From positions 3,713,371-3,777,370 of the forward strand of contig NC_135214.1 in assembly GCF_052324685.1 (NCBI RefSeq): a stretch of 64,000 nucleotides of DNA, written 5' to 3'. The stretch is from Brachyhypopomus gauderio. Lineage: Eukaryota; Chordata; Actinopteri; Gymnotiformes; Hypopomidae. A model generated the notes under the pieces. That model was not told the DNA's origin and ran no database searches. It saw only the letters and a list, made by a program, of their open reading frames with translations. The position numbers were made by a program, and so were the translations under genes. The stretch's first letter is position 1; each line of letters begins with the position of its first letter. Shown here piece after piece: positions 47,696 to 61,516 of the stretch.

Positions 47696-48762
47696 ACCTC
47701 CCCTCTCCTCATCTCTCCTCATCTCTGCTCTCCTCACCTGACCTCTCCTACCTTCTCCTCACCTCACCTCTCCTCACCTCACCTCACCTCACCTCACCTC
47801 TCCTCATCTCTACTCACCTCACCTCTCCTCTCCTCACCTCTACTCACCTCACATCACCTCACCTCTCCTCTCCTCATCTATACTCACCTCACCTCACCTC
47901 TCCTCATCTCTACTCACCTCATCTCACCTCACCTCACCTCTCCTCATCTCTACTCACCTCACATCACCTCACCTCTCCTCTCCTCATCTATACTCACCTC
48001 ACCTCACCTCTCCTCATCTCTACTCACCTCATCTCACCTCACCTCTCCTCATCTCTACTCACCTCATCTCACCTCACCTCACCTCTCCTCACATCACCTC
48101 ACCTCACCTCTCCTCACATCACCTCATCTCACCTCACCTCTCCTCACCTCACCTCTCCTCACATCACCTCACCTCTCCTCACCTCACCTCACCTCTCCTC
48201 ACCTCACCTCTCCTCACCTCTCCTCACCTCACCTCTCCTCACATCACCTCACCTCTCCTCACCTCACCTCTCCTCACCTCATCTCACCTCACCTCTCCTC
48301 ACCTCACCTCTCCTCACCTCACCTCACCTCTCCTCACCTCTCCTCACATCACCTCACCTCTCCTCACCTCACCTCTCCTCACCTCACCTCACCTCTCCTC
48401 ACATCACCTCATCTCACCTCACCTCACCTCTCCTCACCTCACCTCACCTCACCTCTCCTCACATCACCTCATCTCACCTCACCTCACCTCTCCTCACCTC
48501 TCCTCACCTCACCTCTCCTCTCCTCACCTCACCTCACCTCTCCTCACATCACCTCACCTCACCTCACCTCTCCTCACATCACCTCATCTCACCTCACCTC
48601 ACCTCTCCTCTCCTCACCTCACCTCACCTCACCTCTCCTCACATCACCTCACCTCACCTCACCTCACCTCTCCTCACATCACCTCACCTCACCTCACCTC
48701 ACCTCTCCTCAGCTCTCCTCAGCTCTCCTCACCTCACCTCTCCTCAACTCTGCTCTCCTCTC
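47696..48762. repeat. 1-kb pentamer satellite (CCTCA/CCTCT)n, nearly free of G
   Basis: Period-5 array built from CTCAC, CTCTC, CATCA and CTACT pentamers. From about 47,757 to 48,709 the plus strand has essentially no G. A higher-order period of 110 bp (22 pentamers) is visible: the block TACTCACCTCACATCACCTC occurs at 47,841 and 47,951. A plus frame stays open only because the repeat lacks stop codons. I do not call it a gene. Confidence 0.95.
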
Positions 48763-48906
48763 CTTATTTGGGAGGGGGGTGGGGTTTCCTGAGAGAGAGT
48801 AAATGTGGTCAATGTCACTACTACTGGCCTTATCACCTCTGCTATCAGCTACTAAATCAACACGGTGACTGCCTTTGTGCTCAGGCACACCCTATAGCAA
48901 GAACCC

Positions 48907-48908
<2 letters not shown>

Positions 48909-48982
<74 letters not shown>

Positions 48983-49036
48983 TACACACACACACACACA
49001 CACACACGCATGCATACGCACACACACGCACACACA

Positions 49037-49092
<56 letters not shown>

Positions 49093-49093
49093 T

Positions 49094-49124
<31 letters not shown>

Positions 49125-49142
49125 CATGCATACGCACACACA

Positions 49143-49203
<61 letters not shown>

Positions 49204-49210
49204 GCACACT
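48909..49210. repeat. Long compound (CA)n microsatellite
   Basis: About 300 bp of CA repeats broken by ACGCATAC-type interruptions that themselves recur three times. Two copies of CAGGCCTTGCAGCAAGGAGG follow (49,210 and 49,271), separated by a small CA run. Confidence 0.95.
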
Positions 49211-49811
49211 CAGGCCTTGCAGCAAGGAGGAATTAAATGTAAGAGATGTCCATCAAACCATCACACACACACAGGCCTTGCAGCAAGGAGGATTCAAGCC
49301 CGTGACCTGTGCGAAGTAATGGAGTGTGTACACCAAATCCAGTTTAGGTAGCCATATTTAAAGGAATAGATATTTCCTTAGTTATATACTGTACATGAAT
49401 TAATTTCTGATTTTCCTTAAATCCTTCAGGTTTTTAACTATTTATTAATTTTATCTATTTTTGTAAATGTTTTTCTTATTGGGCTCAATGTGCCCATAGC
49501 AATTCCCTATTATCACAGGTACATTTGGTCCCCACAATGAGCTAAAGAGATGCCCACACACACACATACACACACTCACACACAGAAACATGAAGGTGTA
49601 AATACGTGCATACGTGCTGTATCCTCTCGCAGACGTCTAAGCGCAGGCACACTCTCAGGAGAACCTAAACACTTCCCATTACATACGTCATATATCTGCA
49701 GGCTGCTGACCAACAGGGGGCTGCACCAGTGCCTGCGTGTGTAGAGGAGCCGTGAGATGAAGACAAAGCAGAATAGTGGACCAACCAGAGGAGAGAAGTG
49801 TGTGGGATGCA

Positions 49812-50282
49812 GCTAGAGCGGCTAGAGCAGTCAGAGCAGCTGGAACAGTCAGGGCAGCCAGAACAGTCAGGGCAGCCAGAGCGGCTAGAGCAAGAGCAGC
49901 TAGAACAAGAGCAGCTAGATCAGTCAGAGCAGCTATAGCAGCTAGAGCAAGAGCAGCTAAAGCGGCTAGAGCAAGAGCAGCCAGGGCAGCTAGAGCAAGA
50001 GCAGCTAGAACAGTCAGGGCAGCTAGAGCAGCTAGAGCAAGAGCAGCTAGAGCAGTCAAGGCAGCTAAAGCAGCTAGAAAAATCAGAGCAGCCAGAACAG
50101 TCAGGGCAGCCAGAGCGGCTAGAGCAAGAGCAGCTAGAACAAGAGCAGCTAGATCAGTCAGAGCAGCTCTAGCAGCTAGAGCAAGAGCAGCTAAAGCGGC
50201 TAGAGCAAGAGCAGCCAGGGCAGCTAGAGCAAGAGCAGCTAGAGCAGTCAGGGCAGCTATAGCAGCTAGAGCAGCTGCTCCC
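49812..50282. repeat. 15-bp-period minisatellite with an internal 234-bp duplication
   Basis: Units of AGCAGCTAGAGCAAG type. A long block beginning GCCAGAACAGTCAGG at 49,857 recurs at 50,091 (offset 234 bp). Because both periods are multiples of three, the array is open on both strands: plus frame 49776-50441 gives Arg/Ala-rich units, and minus frame 50299-49688 gives Ala/Leu-rich units. There is no similarity to a known protein and no splice context. Confidence 0.85.
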
Positions 50283-50615
50283 ACTACAGCTGATTGCAAA
50301 ACATCCCATCACTCTCTAGCCCTTCATCCAAGGAAGGAGATGACAGACCAAGGCAGGGGAGACCTGGAGAAAGAGCAGCTAGAGCAACACTCAACACTCA
50401 ACACGTCATGTGATCAGGTACAACACCTTCTCCTGTCTTGATACTGATTATGTGCCGACACTCAACACTAGTTCATCAGACTAATTCAGAGTCAGGCATA
50501 ATCACTTACGTGTATATCACACACATACTGTATGCTCAGCTGTAACTGAACACAAGGACCAGGCTTAGGACAGTGGTACATTTACACACACATCCTAACC
50601 AGAAACTTAAACTCT

Positions 50616-50633
50616 CACACACACACACACACA

Positions 50634-50718
<85 letters not shown>
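50616..50718. repeat. (CA)n microsatellite
   Basis: About 100 bp of CA with one GCGC interruption. Confidence 0.95.
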
Positions 50719-50720
<2 letters not shown>

Positions 50721-51386
50721 CGCTAAGCACCTTGTACATTAGTGTGGATTGTAAGCACTAAAACTCGACCTGAGCAGCACACCCATTGTGTTCTAATACA
50801 ATCTCACTTCCTTTTCTTACGCGATGGTATTCTTCTCACCAAAATGGAGAGGCAGCAAGTGAAGGGGGTGGCAGGGGGCAGAGGAAAGGGGGAGGGGGAG
50901 GGGGAGATGGGGGTGGGGTAATAAGAAACACCTCCAGAGATGGACCATGTTTGCCCCACCATAGTGCTCTCATTTCCACAGCAGGACGACCACGGAGGGC
51001 CTGCTCTGTGAGAGATTCTGGGGGGTCAGGAGCAGGTCATCATCTCCTGGGACACACACACACACATGTCCCGAAAGCTCAGGACGTAAAGACCGGCCCC
51101 GCACTCCCCAGCCGCCACACCGCTACCACCAGTGGACTGAAACCAAGGAGCTGCTTCCCTAACTCCACAACACGGGACCATAGAGGCTGATTTACTCTGT
51201 CACACACACACGCGTGTGTCGGAGGGGACAACAGCGTGGCAGGTAACTATCATTCCTTCTTCTGCAGGCATATGTCAAAGATCCTTGTGTCTGAAGACAT
51301 GACAGATGCTGTAGCTCAAGAACAAGCAATTGGATAAAGTAACAGTCGTAGAGCTTGAAGGTTTTTAAAAAAGTGTCTGTCGATCA

Positions 51387-51451
<65 letters not shown>

Positions 51452-54400
51452 TTATATTATATGTCATGTTTCCATAAAGTGGAATACCATTAAGCTTTTA
51501 AAAATTATGTATGAAATGTACTTGTATTCAACAACTTAAATAAGTCTCACCATATACCTAAAAATCTAAAAGTCTATGGTGTCGTCACTCGGGCAACATC
51601 TGTAACAGAGTGTTTGTGGCTTTTCAGACGTACTGCACAGGATTTGATGAGCATTTAGCTTCAACTCTTTTGTTCAAAACTACAACAAATAAAATGCAGC
51701 TTAATTGGTTATGCCAACCAGCTGATTGGTTATACCGGCTGCTAATCTCTTAGTTATACTGATATGAGCCTGTTGGATATTATGCATCACTTTTAAAAAT
51801 CTTCAGTTTACTTCCAGGAGATTACAGGATGAATTAAATAGTGCATATAATGAACAGTATGAATTTAGCACACAAACCTATGAAAACAATACATTTAAAA
51901 AACGTAGCTATTCAGTTAACGAGTTAAACATTCATACACTTAAAACTTTCCTTTATTTAAATTTAAATAGAACAGCCTGAATTCTGGCCTATATTTTTGT
52001 TATGTTAAAATACCATTCGGCCGGTGTAGATTCGGCCGAACCTCTCGGTTGATATCCAGATCAGTGCTAACCTTCACCCTTTCTGTGTCGTTTGCTATCT
52101 GTTGTCATCAACAAAAAACGGAAGGAATGTTTATATGCATGACACCAGGGCAGTAACCATAGGCCAGGGTTAGTTACGGAGAAAGGGCGCACACGCCTGC
52201 TGTCTCTCTGTTTGGATTCAGGGCCGATTCTCCCACAGAGGAGTGTACACGGTGGATTACCGAAGTTTGCTTTTTGTGTACAAGAACTATAAACCACTTC
52301 CCATCGCACTTCAGCAGTAATATTCACAGTCTGTCTTATTAGTTTATGCAACTTTAATCCATTTGTGTTTTTTTTTTCCACTGCCTCTAATGGCAGGACC
52401 AGTGATGACTCTGACACAGTCAGGCATTAAGAGGCACACAAAGACAAATGGCCAAACTCTGTGTATTCACCTGTATAATTACACTAAAGTCAGCTTCCCA
52501 TTAAACATACAAGTGACAATAAAAAAATATATATTGCAGAGATATGAAATATCATCTTTTTGTAATATAGCTTCATCATAAAAGATAAACAATAGTACAG
52601 ACATTAATTAATTACAGATGCTTTACGTGTGCCACCTGTAAAAAAATTCGTCATTCTCAGAGAAAGAGAAAGGGACAGTGTTCCAAAGGCATTGAGACTG
52701 GTGGCGTGTGTCTGTTTGTTGTTGTTGTTGTTTGGGGGAGTTCGGGTGATGATTTATCCCAGTCTCCCTCTGGCTTGAACAGCTAAACTCGGCTCTTCAC
52801 CCTAGACCCAATCATTACCTGAAGTGGCCAGGCCAGTTTAATTCATCCCAGATGTGCAGACTTTAACAACTGCTCTCTCTTAAGTTACACACTGCTCTTG
52901 CCCCCAGTAAGCGCATGTCCAAGTTTAACGCCTACCTCACGTATGATTTAAGCTCTAACTGGAATCGATGCTCTTCTCAAACCAGTAACAAGGAGCTATT
53001 TGGGGATGAACAACTGACGTTAACCTTAATCGAATTCCAACAATCTTATGCAGTGTGACCACAGTCTGTGGTGTGACGCTGGTTATGGTAGTCCCCGCAA
53101 TCTGGTTCGGGGGAAAATGAACTTAAGTAAATATTTACTCCAGGGTAGGGGGTGGGACTCATGTGTGAAGCCTACAAAGCCTCTTATGGTGTGGGCATCG
53201 TTGTACCCACTACAGCAGCACGACTGTGAAGAAAACCAGCACGGCTGTGTCTGCCAGCACATCCTGGCACTTTCACAGAGCACGACCAGAATGCTTCAGC
53301 CTACCGCGGTCACGTTCTCACTGGACCCCGGGAGCATTCAGGGCTGGGCCTTCTTCCTGGGTTTATTTTTGTTTGGCTTCAGAGTATAACAGAGTGACAT
53401 AAATTGTATAAAAGTATAACACGCATTGCACTGCACTTCATTAAAAGAGGCAGTTAAAACAGGAGGTTATTAATAAAGGTCCACAGATATATTATGGGGA
53501 GACTGAACTATTTACATTTTCACAAGAGCCACTGTCCACCTGTGAGATGCGGAGCAATAGCCTTATATTAACATGACATGATCACCTGCTGTTAACTAAG
53601 AACCTTGAAGCATTTTTTTAGTCAACAGACACTACTCTGATATGCTTAAGTAATCAAGATGTTAGCTGCAAATTTAAACAGGTGTATTACAAAGTTTCAT
53701 ATTTTGGGTAATATATAATGCAGATAGTGTGAAGCATAAAATAAAATTGCCACAGCACAACACATAGCAAACATAACTAACAATAGATGGTATAATGGCA
53801 TCACTTATAAATATAAAAGCATATAAATAGCATATTTTACACATCTTGTCATCAGTGTTGAGAGCTTTAAAAGGCTGAATACATCTCATCATCGTTTACC
53901 ATCACACTCAACACAGATATGTTATTTACATTTATATATACACCCATACACTAACACATACACACTATCATTTTACAAATGTGTTTGCTGTGCAGTTGTC
54001 TCAATGCCTCACTGTGTTCGCGTGCGTGAGTGTGTGTGTGTGTGTGTGTGTGCGTGTGCGCGCACTCACATGTGTTTTGCACCTTTCTTCTACATCCTCA
54101 CATACAGGAGAGAGATTGTTGCCTTTGTCTCTGTCTCATAAATGTCTCATGATAAGGCTCAGCTGTCTGGTGTATTGTCTCAGCATGCTGAAATATGACT
54201 AGGGCAAGTGACCCTCTATGCCCCCTTCACAACCTCTCTCTCTCTCTCTCTCTGGGAAAGAAAACTCTCACACTGTGATTCCTGTGAAGGCTGCTTCCTT
54301 TAAAGTAGCCAGTCTGGAGGAAATCATATTGTTTAAGATTACTTCCTAAGAGAAGAAAAAAGGAAGATGAATGAAGGACAGAACGGAGAGAGAGAGCGAA

Positions 54401-54469
54401 GGGCGAGACTGACTTCCGTCACACTGCTGTTTTCGATGCGTCTTATATTCCGTTCCCACCAAGGCTGCT

Positions 54470-54508
<39 letters not shown>

Positions 54509-56438
54509 CACACACTCCAACCGAGCAATGGGGAGGAATCTACTTTGTACCCATAAATATCAAACGGTCTGTTCAGACTCTTCAGTAAGATGGTGGGCTT
54601 GTGTGGGCCAGGAATGAGGAATCATGAAATTGTATATTATTGATTAGAAAAGATTAATGTACTACTTTAGTATTATTTCTAGCTTCTGAGTAGCATGTGG
54701 GTTTAATTTATATACCAAACCTTTAAACCCCAGATTAACTCACCAGTGTAGCCACACTTCTATACTAGTGGTGACTACACACGTTATAAACTCATTTCAG
54801 TGTAGCTGTTAACTATATCAGAATTCAGTAATATGCTTTCTTTTGAATGTACATTAAACCATGAGCCTGGCCCCTAAGAGGTAGAGTGTATTGTTACTTT
54901 TAAACAGTGAAACCATGTGATTTGTATAATCTTCAGTACCTGGGATTAATGTTTTTGTAACACTTGAAGCACTGTGTTCTGTTATGCTTTTCTATGAATT
55001 GCTTCATCATCATATATCTCAATTTTCCTATAATACTGTGTAGCACACAGTATTTTTTAAACTACAGAAAACTCATGTCTGGTAATGTCAATGTCATGGA
55101 AGTGTTTTTTTAGGACTAGACAATATACTGGCTTTAATGTTCTGTAGTGAGTGTAAGAATCTTATATTAAGGAGCCTGTCTGGCAGTATAATAAATAGTT
55201 GCAAAAGCACTTTAACCTATGCTGTTAAAGGTGTTATATAAATGGTTAAATAAAGTTGTACATCTAATAATAATAATATTAATTATTATTATTATTATTG
55301 TATATTATTATTATTATTATTATTATTACTGATTTGGGGTTTTGCTCTATGGCTCAAAGGAAGGATTATGTATGGGCAGAACACACTGATGTTATTTCTG
55401 GAAACAGACCACTACTGGTCAGTGGTCCAGTTGACCTCATAGCTTCCAGTTAATCTATGAGTATCAAAGTAACACTGACGACATCTGGGCAACAGGAGCA
55501 TTACTATATTTAGTAAAAAATATAAGGTCTATGATGTTAGTATTTATTGGCAATCCGTGTGAACAAACCACCAGGCACACGTCAGTGCGTAAACCCCAAG
55601 ATTCACCCTTACTGTCTTGTGTACATTCATATAAACATCACTGCATGAAGAATGCTAAAATACTGTAAAACATCTGTAGTGCATAATCTGTATCAAAATA
55701 GTGAGCTCATATTTTCTGGAGACCAAGAGGTTTCTCAGACATTATGAAAATCCAGTTTAAAAAATTTTTTTTCCTTTTTGTTTTTTATGTGGCGAGTCAC
55801 TGAATAGAGATATGGTCCTTGTTATTTCAACTTAATCAAAACAAATATTTACAAATGCGCAGACAGGCAAATGTCGCTGGGTACCGGGGCAGCTGCACGG
55901 TGGTCTAAAGCAGCTCTCTGTCTGGGTGGGAGGGTCATGGGGCAGCTCCCCAGCAGGCTCCACCCACACTCAGCAGCCACAACCACCACCCACCCTGAAA
56001 CGAGGCAGCGTCGTACCAGGATCACAATCGCTCACCCGTGTGTGCATGTTGTGCAGTCTCGCCGCTCATAAATACAATTTAGCTAGCATGCACTAAACAT
56101 TCAGCATGACCTCAGGTGCTCAGACATGCAGAGCCAAATATAGCTAACACAGTGCTCAGGGTGGATGAGGAGGATAATGTAACTGATCTGGCATTGTTCT
56201 CCTCTGAAACAGGAGAGTGAAAATCCAGAACAAGGCAGAGCAGGAGAGTATTAGTGCCACCTGCAGCACAAACATAACACCATTTATAGAAGAACTAGCA
56301 AGGTACAGATCACACGTCCCCTTACAGATGTCCAATACCACGTCCCTGTCTCCAAAATGCAACCTATTCATGACAAAAAGCGGCAAAGAATAGCGCTTGC
56401 ATGGGTGACAACTCATGCCCTCCGTGTTTCTCCCACAG
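50719..56438. other. Upstream region of gja5, no coding feature seen
   Basis: AT-rich DNA holding scattered simple repeats: GT at about 54,029-54,052, CT at about 54,236-54,253, CA at 54,471-54,515, and an ATT-rich self-complementary stretch at 55,264-55,327. The non-coding first exon and promoter of gja5 are expected somewhere here but could not be placed. Confidence 0.5.
51391..51443. repeat. (TA)n microsatellite
   Basis: About 53 bp of TA dinucleotides in AT-rich DNA. Confidence 0.9.
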
Positions 56439-56476
56439 GCCAGCGGAGGGGTCAGGTGTCCAGGCCGTAAGGAGCC

Positions 56477-57733
56477 ATGGGCGACTGGAGCCTCCTGGGG
56501 AACTTCTTGGAGGAGGTGCAGGAGCACTCCACCTCGGTGGGGAAGGTGTGGCTGACCGTGCTCTTCATCTTCCGCATCCTGGTGCTGGGCACGGCGGCCG
56601 AGTCCTCGTGGGGCGACGAGCAGTCGGACTTCATGTGCGACACGCAGCAGCCCGGCTGCACCAACGTGTGCTACGACCGCGCCTTCCCCATCGCCCACAT
56701 CCGCTACTGGGTGCTGCAGATCGTGTTCGTGTCCACGCCCTCGCTCATCTACATGGGCCACGCCATGCACACGGTCCGGGCGGAGGAGAAGAGGAGACGG
56801 AGGGAGCAGGAGGGGTGCCAGGCCGAGCCTGGGCGAGGAGAGGAGGGGGCCGGGGGAAGCGAGAAGGCGTACCTTGAGCAGAGGGAGAAGATGTCTGAGG
56901 CACCAGCCAAGATCCGCCTGAAGGGGGCGCTTCTACAAACGTATGTGCTCAGCATCATGATCCGTCTGTTCATGGAAGTGACCTTCATCGTGATTCAGTA
57001 CATGATGTATGGCATCTTCCTGAACGCCATGTACCACTGCAACACCTCACCCTGCCCCAACCCGGTCAACTGCTACATGTCGCGGCCGACAGAGAAGAAC
57101 GTCTTCATTGTCTTCATGCTGGTGGTGGCGGCCGTCTCTCTCTTCCTCAGCGTACTGGAACTCTACCACCTTGGCTGGAAGAAGTGGAAAAGTTACTTTA
57201 GAAGGTACAGGGAGAGTCGCACCGCTGACAGCAATATTCGCACCCATGACAAAAGTGGAAAGACTGTCTCCACAGCGACTGCGGTCATGGCAACCAACGG
57301 AATGGAGCTTCCGAGCACCCCACAGTCGCAACCTTCTCAATCGCACACGCCGCCTCCGGATTTCGATCAGTGTCTGGCTTTGGCAGGGCCCACATCGCCC
57401 GCGCATCTTCATCACCATCATCTTCATCCTCTGCACTCGAATTACCAGCCCTTCTCCAACCACTTGGCTCAGCAGCAGAATTCAGTCAACCTGGCCACCG
57501 AGCGGCACCGCTGCAGCCGTGACGAGCCCGGGGCGGGCGAGGATTTCCTGCGGATGAGCTACGGGCACCCGGCAGCCGTGGCAGGACCCTGCCGCTACGG
57601 CCAATCAGAAATGTCGCCCAGCTCTCCCTCCACGCCCAGGTCTGATGGCACCTCCGTCAGAGACAAGCGCCGCTTCAGCAAAACCAGCGGGTCCAGCAGT
57701 AGCAGAGTCCGGCCTGACGACCTCGCTGTGTGA
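56477..57733 (+). CDS. gja5: gja5, gap junction alpha-5 (Cx40/Cx41.8-type connexin)
   Basis: Connexin subunit. The family acts in heart and vascular coupling, and the zebrafish orthologue cx41.8 controls pigment stripes. The single coding exon opens at acceptor TCTCCCACAG (exon from 56,439); the ATG is 38 bases in, and the protein is 418 residues. Features: [19 protein letters not shown], with an ExxxE motif at 12-16; M1 about 21-41; E1 C54-x6-C61-x3-C65; M2 about 76-97; M3 about 152-176; E2 C188-x4-C193-x5-C199 ([12 protein letters not shown]); M4 about 207-230. Cx40-specific tail marks are [23 protein letters not shown] and a closing [11 protein letters not shown]. Human Cx40 is 358 residues, so the tail is longer. 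All connexin cysteines are present. Confidence 0.95.
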   Translation: MGDWSLLGNFLEEVQEHSTSVGKVWLTVLFIFRILVLGTAAESSWGDEQSDFMCDTQQPGCTNVCYDRAFPIAHIRYWVLQIVFVSTPSLIYMGHAMHTVRAEEKRRRREQEGCQAEPGRGEEGAGGSEKAYLEQREKMSEAPAKIRLKGALLQTYVLSIMIRLFMEVTFIVIQYMMYGIFLNAMYHCNTSPCPNPVNCYMSRPTEKNVFIVFMLVVAAVSLFLSVLELYHLGWKKWKSYFRRYRESRTADSNIRTHDKSGKTVSTATAVMATNGMELPSTPQSQPSQSHTPPPDFDQCLALAGPTSPAHLHHHHLHPLHSNYQPFSNHLAQQQNSVNLATERHRCSRDEPGAGEDFLRMSYGHPAAVAGPCRYGQSEMSPSSPSTPRSDGTSVRDKRRFSKTSGSSSSRVRPDDLAV

Positions 57734-57797
57734 GACAAAGAGGACTGTAAGCTCGGCGGTTAGAGGAGACAGGCAAAATGCTAGTGTCTGGTGGCAT

Positions 57798-57968
<171 letters not shown>

Positions 57969-60900
57969 CATTGAGTTGTTGGTACTAGCAGGGGACAAAA
58001 ATGTTATATGGCCAGCTTCATTCTAGTCTCATACTGAGCATCTTAAAGTTGCTGTAAGCAACGTTCAGAGTTTTTGCTCTTTCATCCCATGGTTTCTATC
58101 CAAATGATAATCTAAAGTCCCTCATTTCAAAGACACATTGCATTAATGTTTAGTTGCTGGATACAGAATCCAGGACATTTTAGAGCATATTTTTAGTGAT
58201 GGTTCAAGGACTTTATAAAATGACTTATATCTGCTTTAAATGCCAGTGGACATAATGTAGAGAAGAATAAAGTGAATTGAGGAGGAAGGAGCGGGAAAAG
58301 AATCTGTATCAGAGCATCTAATCTGGTTTCATTGAAACTATTGTGTAGAGTGGGGAGGTGAATTATGAAGGATTAGAAATAAGAAGTAAAATAAGCTTAA
58401 TTATATATGGACAATGCGTGGATGGACAGCTTGATGAATGAATGGTTGTATTTGTGAGATCAAGTTATTAAAACAACTGACCCCCATTCACAGTTTGGAG
58501 GGCATGGATGAAATAACTGATTCTAATTAGAGAAACAATAGCTTTAGATTTTACACTGTTCAAATAAACGTATGGGCAGGAAAAAGACACTGGTGCACAA
58601 TGCGACTTTATCCTCAGAGAAAGGTCAAGAGTGAGAACAACTGTATCATTAACCTTCTGTTCACTATACACAGCCTCTTATTATCCTCAAAAACCATACA
58701 GCAAACACAGCAGTCAAGCCAAAACCAGCCTACTGTACTGTACAAATGTTTCAAGACTGCATATGAACATATCAGCCAAAGAGCTCCATCCCAATATGTT
58801 AGTGACACTTTAATGGAGTCGACACTGTGAATTAAAGTTCTCAAACCCATGTGTGTGAGTGACAAGTAATGGTTTAGTTTCATAGCCACTGCAGCGCTAC
58901 TGTGAATGTTTTTCCTGCGGACGACGAATAATCTCAAACATTACTGGGAGAGTTCACTCGGCATGGTGGGACAGACTCGACAAGCTGGCAGACATTTTAG
59001 AAATCAAAGGTAAAAAGGACAAGGTGCTGAAAGCCAAGCAGGCATGAATGCCCCGTCCTATATGTCCTTATGCTCCAACGAGCACAACACACAGGAATAC
59101 ATACTGAACTCAAATACACCTGCTTCCATGCCCTCCCAATCAAACCCACCATAATCAAATGGATGTCAGCGTATGACATCTACTCAGAAGTGTGCAATAT
59201 TTATGGTCCCATGTTTGCTGTTAGAAGGCTAATTCCAACCCAGCTAAATTCCCTGTGCACAAGTGCCTTTGGGAAGTGTAACCCCTCCTTCAGTTTTACC
59301 ACCACAGGTTTTGCATTGCCTGTAGCATTTCAGGAGTCATGAAGAACAAAGCATCCTTACTAGCATTGGGAGAGACAGCTACAAACCTGACAACTGATGC
59401 ACATATATAAACAATGAGCATTAACCAGAAAGCATGATAGCACTTTGACCAATGTCATAAACACATCCGATTTTCAGCAGCACAACCCCATTAAATAACA
59501 TTAGACTACAGTGGCTGCTACATGGTATAATTTTTTTTGCTAGATTAAACTTTGTGGAAACCAGGGTTTTGATATATTTTTAAGTATTTCATTTTAGTAA
59601 CTAAATGTGTGAATGAATGTGTATATAAAATGGGCTTTATGCCAGATAAAATGTCATAATGAACACACTATTGCAGGAAAATTAAGGATATGAAACCTGA
59701 TTTGTTGTTTTAAAAATGTGTGAGGGGGAGATTACTGGCAATGTAATTTATCATCCTATTATGTGTATGTAGGATTATGTGTTAATTAGTTTTGCTTCTC
59801 AGACATTGCAATATTTTGCAATATTCAGCCAATATTTACACATTACAACAGTTTTTGTTTCCCTTCAAAAATATACTAATATTTCAATCCCTAATAAAAC
59901 AATTTTGGCACTTTCCACTTTCTCCTTGATCCAGTGGTCCAAGCACCTGTTTACCTCATATAGATGTGGGTTCTAGTCCTGGGTAGGGTGGTTGCCTTCA
60001 GCCTTAGCTATAGGCCTACAGAACTCTAAATACACCATTGTCACAGATACAAAAGCAGACATAGGTCTTACATTTAAGACCTATGTAAATGTAAGACAAC
60101 ACATGCATCTAATTCTGTTTTAGGGCATAGGGGGCCTTTCAGAAAATGGGCCACACCGATCGCATAAACCCAGAAAATTCATAGAATATTCGTAAATATG
60201 TATTTTCGTAATAATTATCAACTGGCACCAGGACACCAGCATCGACCCCAAGCTGCACCATCTTCGTCACTGCGCATGTGAGGGAGCAGGACTTCGTGGT
60301 GGAGGTGTTGTTTTTGTGCGCGCAAATTTGATTATTTTTTTAGCAGGACTGCTGGACTAAACTGCTTTGAGAATAAATGTGTGCTTTGTCATGCTTAACT
60401 GGTGTCTATCGTAAAACACCCTAATTAAATATACATTTTAAAAATAAACGGCCATCATATAATAGAGGATATACGGTAATTACACATTTTTGGGATCTGT
60501 AGTTTTTTTCTTGCTCATAACATATCGCGATACATTATATGACAGCGCCAGATAATACTACATATTCCAGCAATCATTTCTCATTTAGCACGCTAATACG
60601 TTTCAAAAGACCGAAAGTTTGCCGAACAGGAATGAATGTAGGATAGCTAATTCAGGAGACACCTCTGCAACAACCAGTCATACATGTGAGTAACAGTGTT
60701 CAACGGTTGTGTGTCATTACCTCTGGGTTTGACCAGGGGCTTTAATCGCAAACCTACGTGCGAACTCACTGGGAGGATATTTGAGAAGACGGAGATAGCT
60801 GGCAACTTCAGCCTCCTTTGGCAGCCAAAGTCTTTGCCATGAAGACCCGCATACAGTGACGTTAAAGTAACAGTTATATGTGTAGCTTAAGTGAAATAGC

Positions 60901-61506
60901 CCGTGATGACCGATTTTTACTATAATGTTTTGGATTTGGTGACATTATAAAACGTTTTTTTTATAACGTTTTTTATATATATTTATATAGTTCAACGCTT
61001 AAGGTGCAACATAGAAATGGTCTGATTCTTGAACGTATTACTCGCCATCAGTTCTTCCTACTACCCACAGGTGAAGCTGTATTATTATAAGAAGTAGTAA
61101 TATTTACGTAAAAACGTAACGGGGTTAAAAAAGCGTAAATAGCGTAAATGTTTTTTTTCTTAGAATACATGTTCATTATTATTAAATTACTATTAATTAA
61201 ATTTGTTGTTCATGTGTCACTGTTCAGTACATTAAGCGACGTTAAGCGTGTGGGCCCCATGAAAAGATACCACATCAGGTACCAATAAAACAATGAACCC
61301 AATGCTCTCTATCTCATACCTTTACAATTGGCCTAACTTTATCCCCCAATACAGTGTGCCTGGATAGGGCATTTCTTGAAGAGGCATTTTTAAATGTATA
61401 TTTTAAATGTTCTTTACATATTGATGCAAATGAAACAGAGTTACCTTGACAGCTCCAGTACTGTAAAAATGTGGTTTACCTGTGTGTGGCATCACTCTCT
61501 TAACAG
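57969..61506. other. gja5 3' region and acp6 upstream region
   Basis: No coding sequence recognised. A possible tRNA-like SINE remnant lies at about 59,930-59,990 (B-box-like GGGTTCTAGTCC). The acp6 promoter and any non-coding first exon must lie here, since the first coding exon begins at a splice acceptor at 61,507. Confidence 0.45.
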
Positions 61507-61516
61507 ATTCATTGTC

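Noticed and set aside
47659-48792. 377-codon open frame (Ser/Leu/His/Pro/Thr-rich)
   Set aside because: It is the pentamer satellite read through; the repeat contains no stop codons, and nothing resembles a protein.
48768-49351. Long Thr-His and Cys-Val open frames on both strands
   Set aside because: They are translations of a CA/GT microsatellite.
49776-50441. Arg/Ala-rich protein gene
   Set aside because: Period-15 minisatellite open on both strands; kept as a finding but not called a gene.
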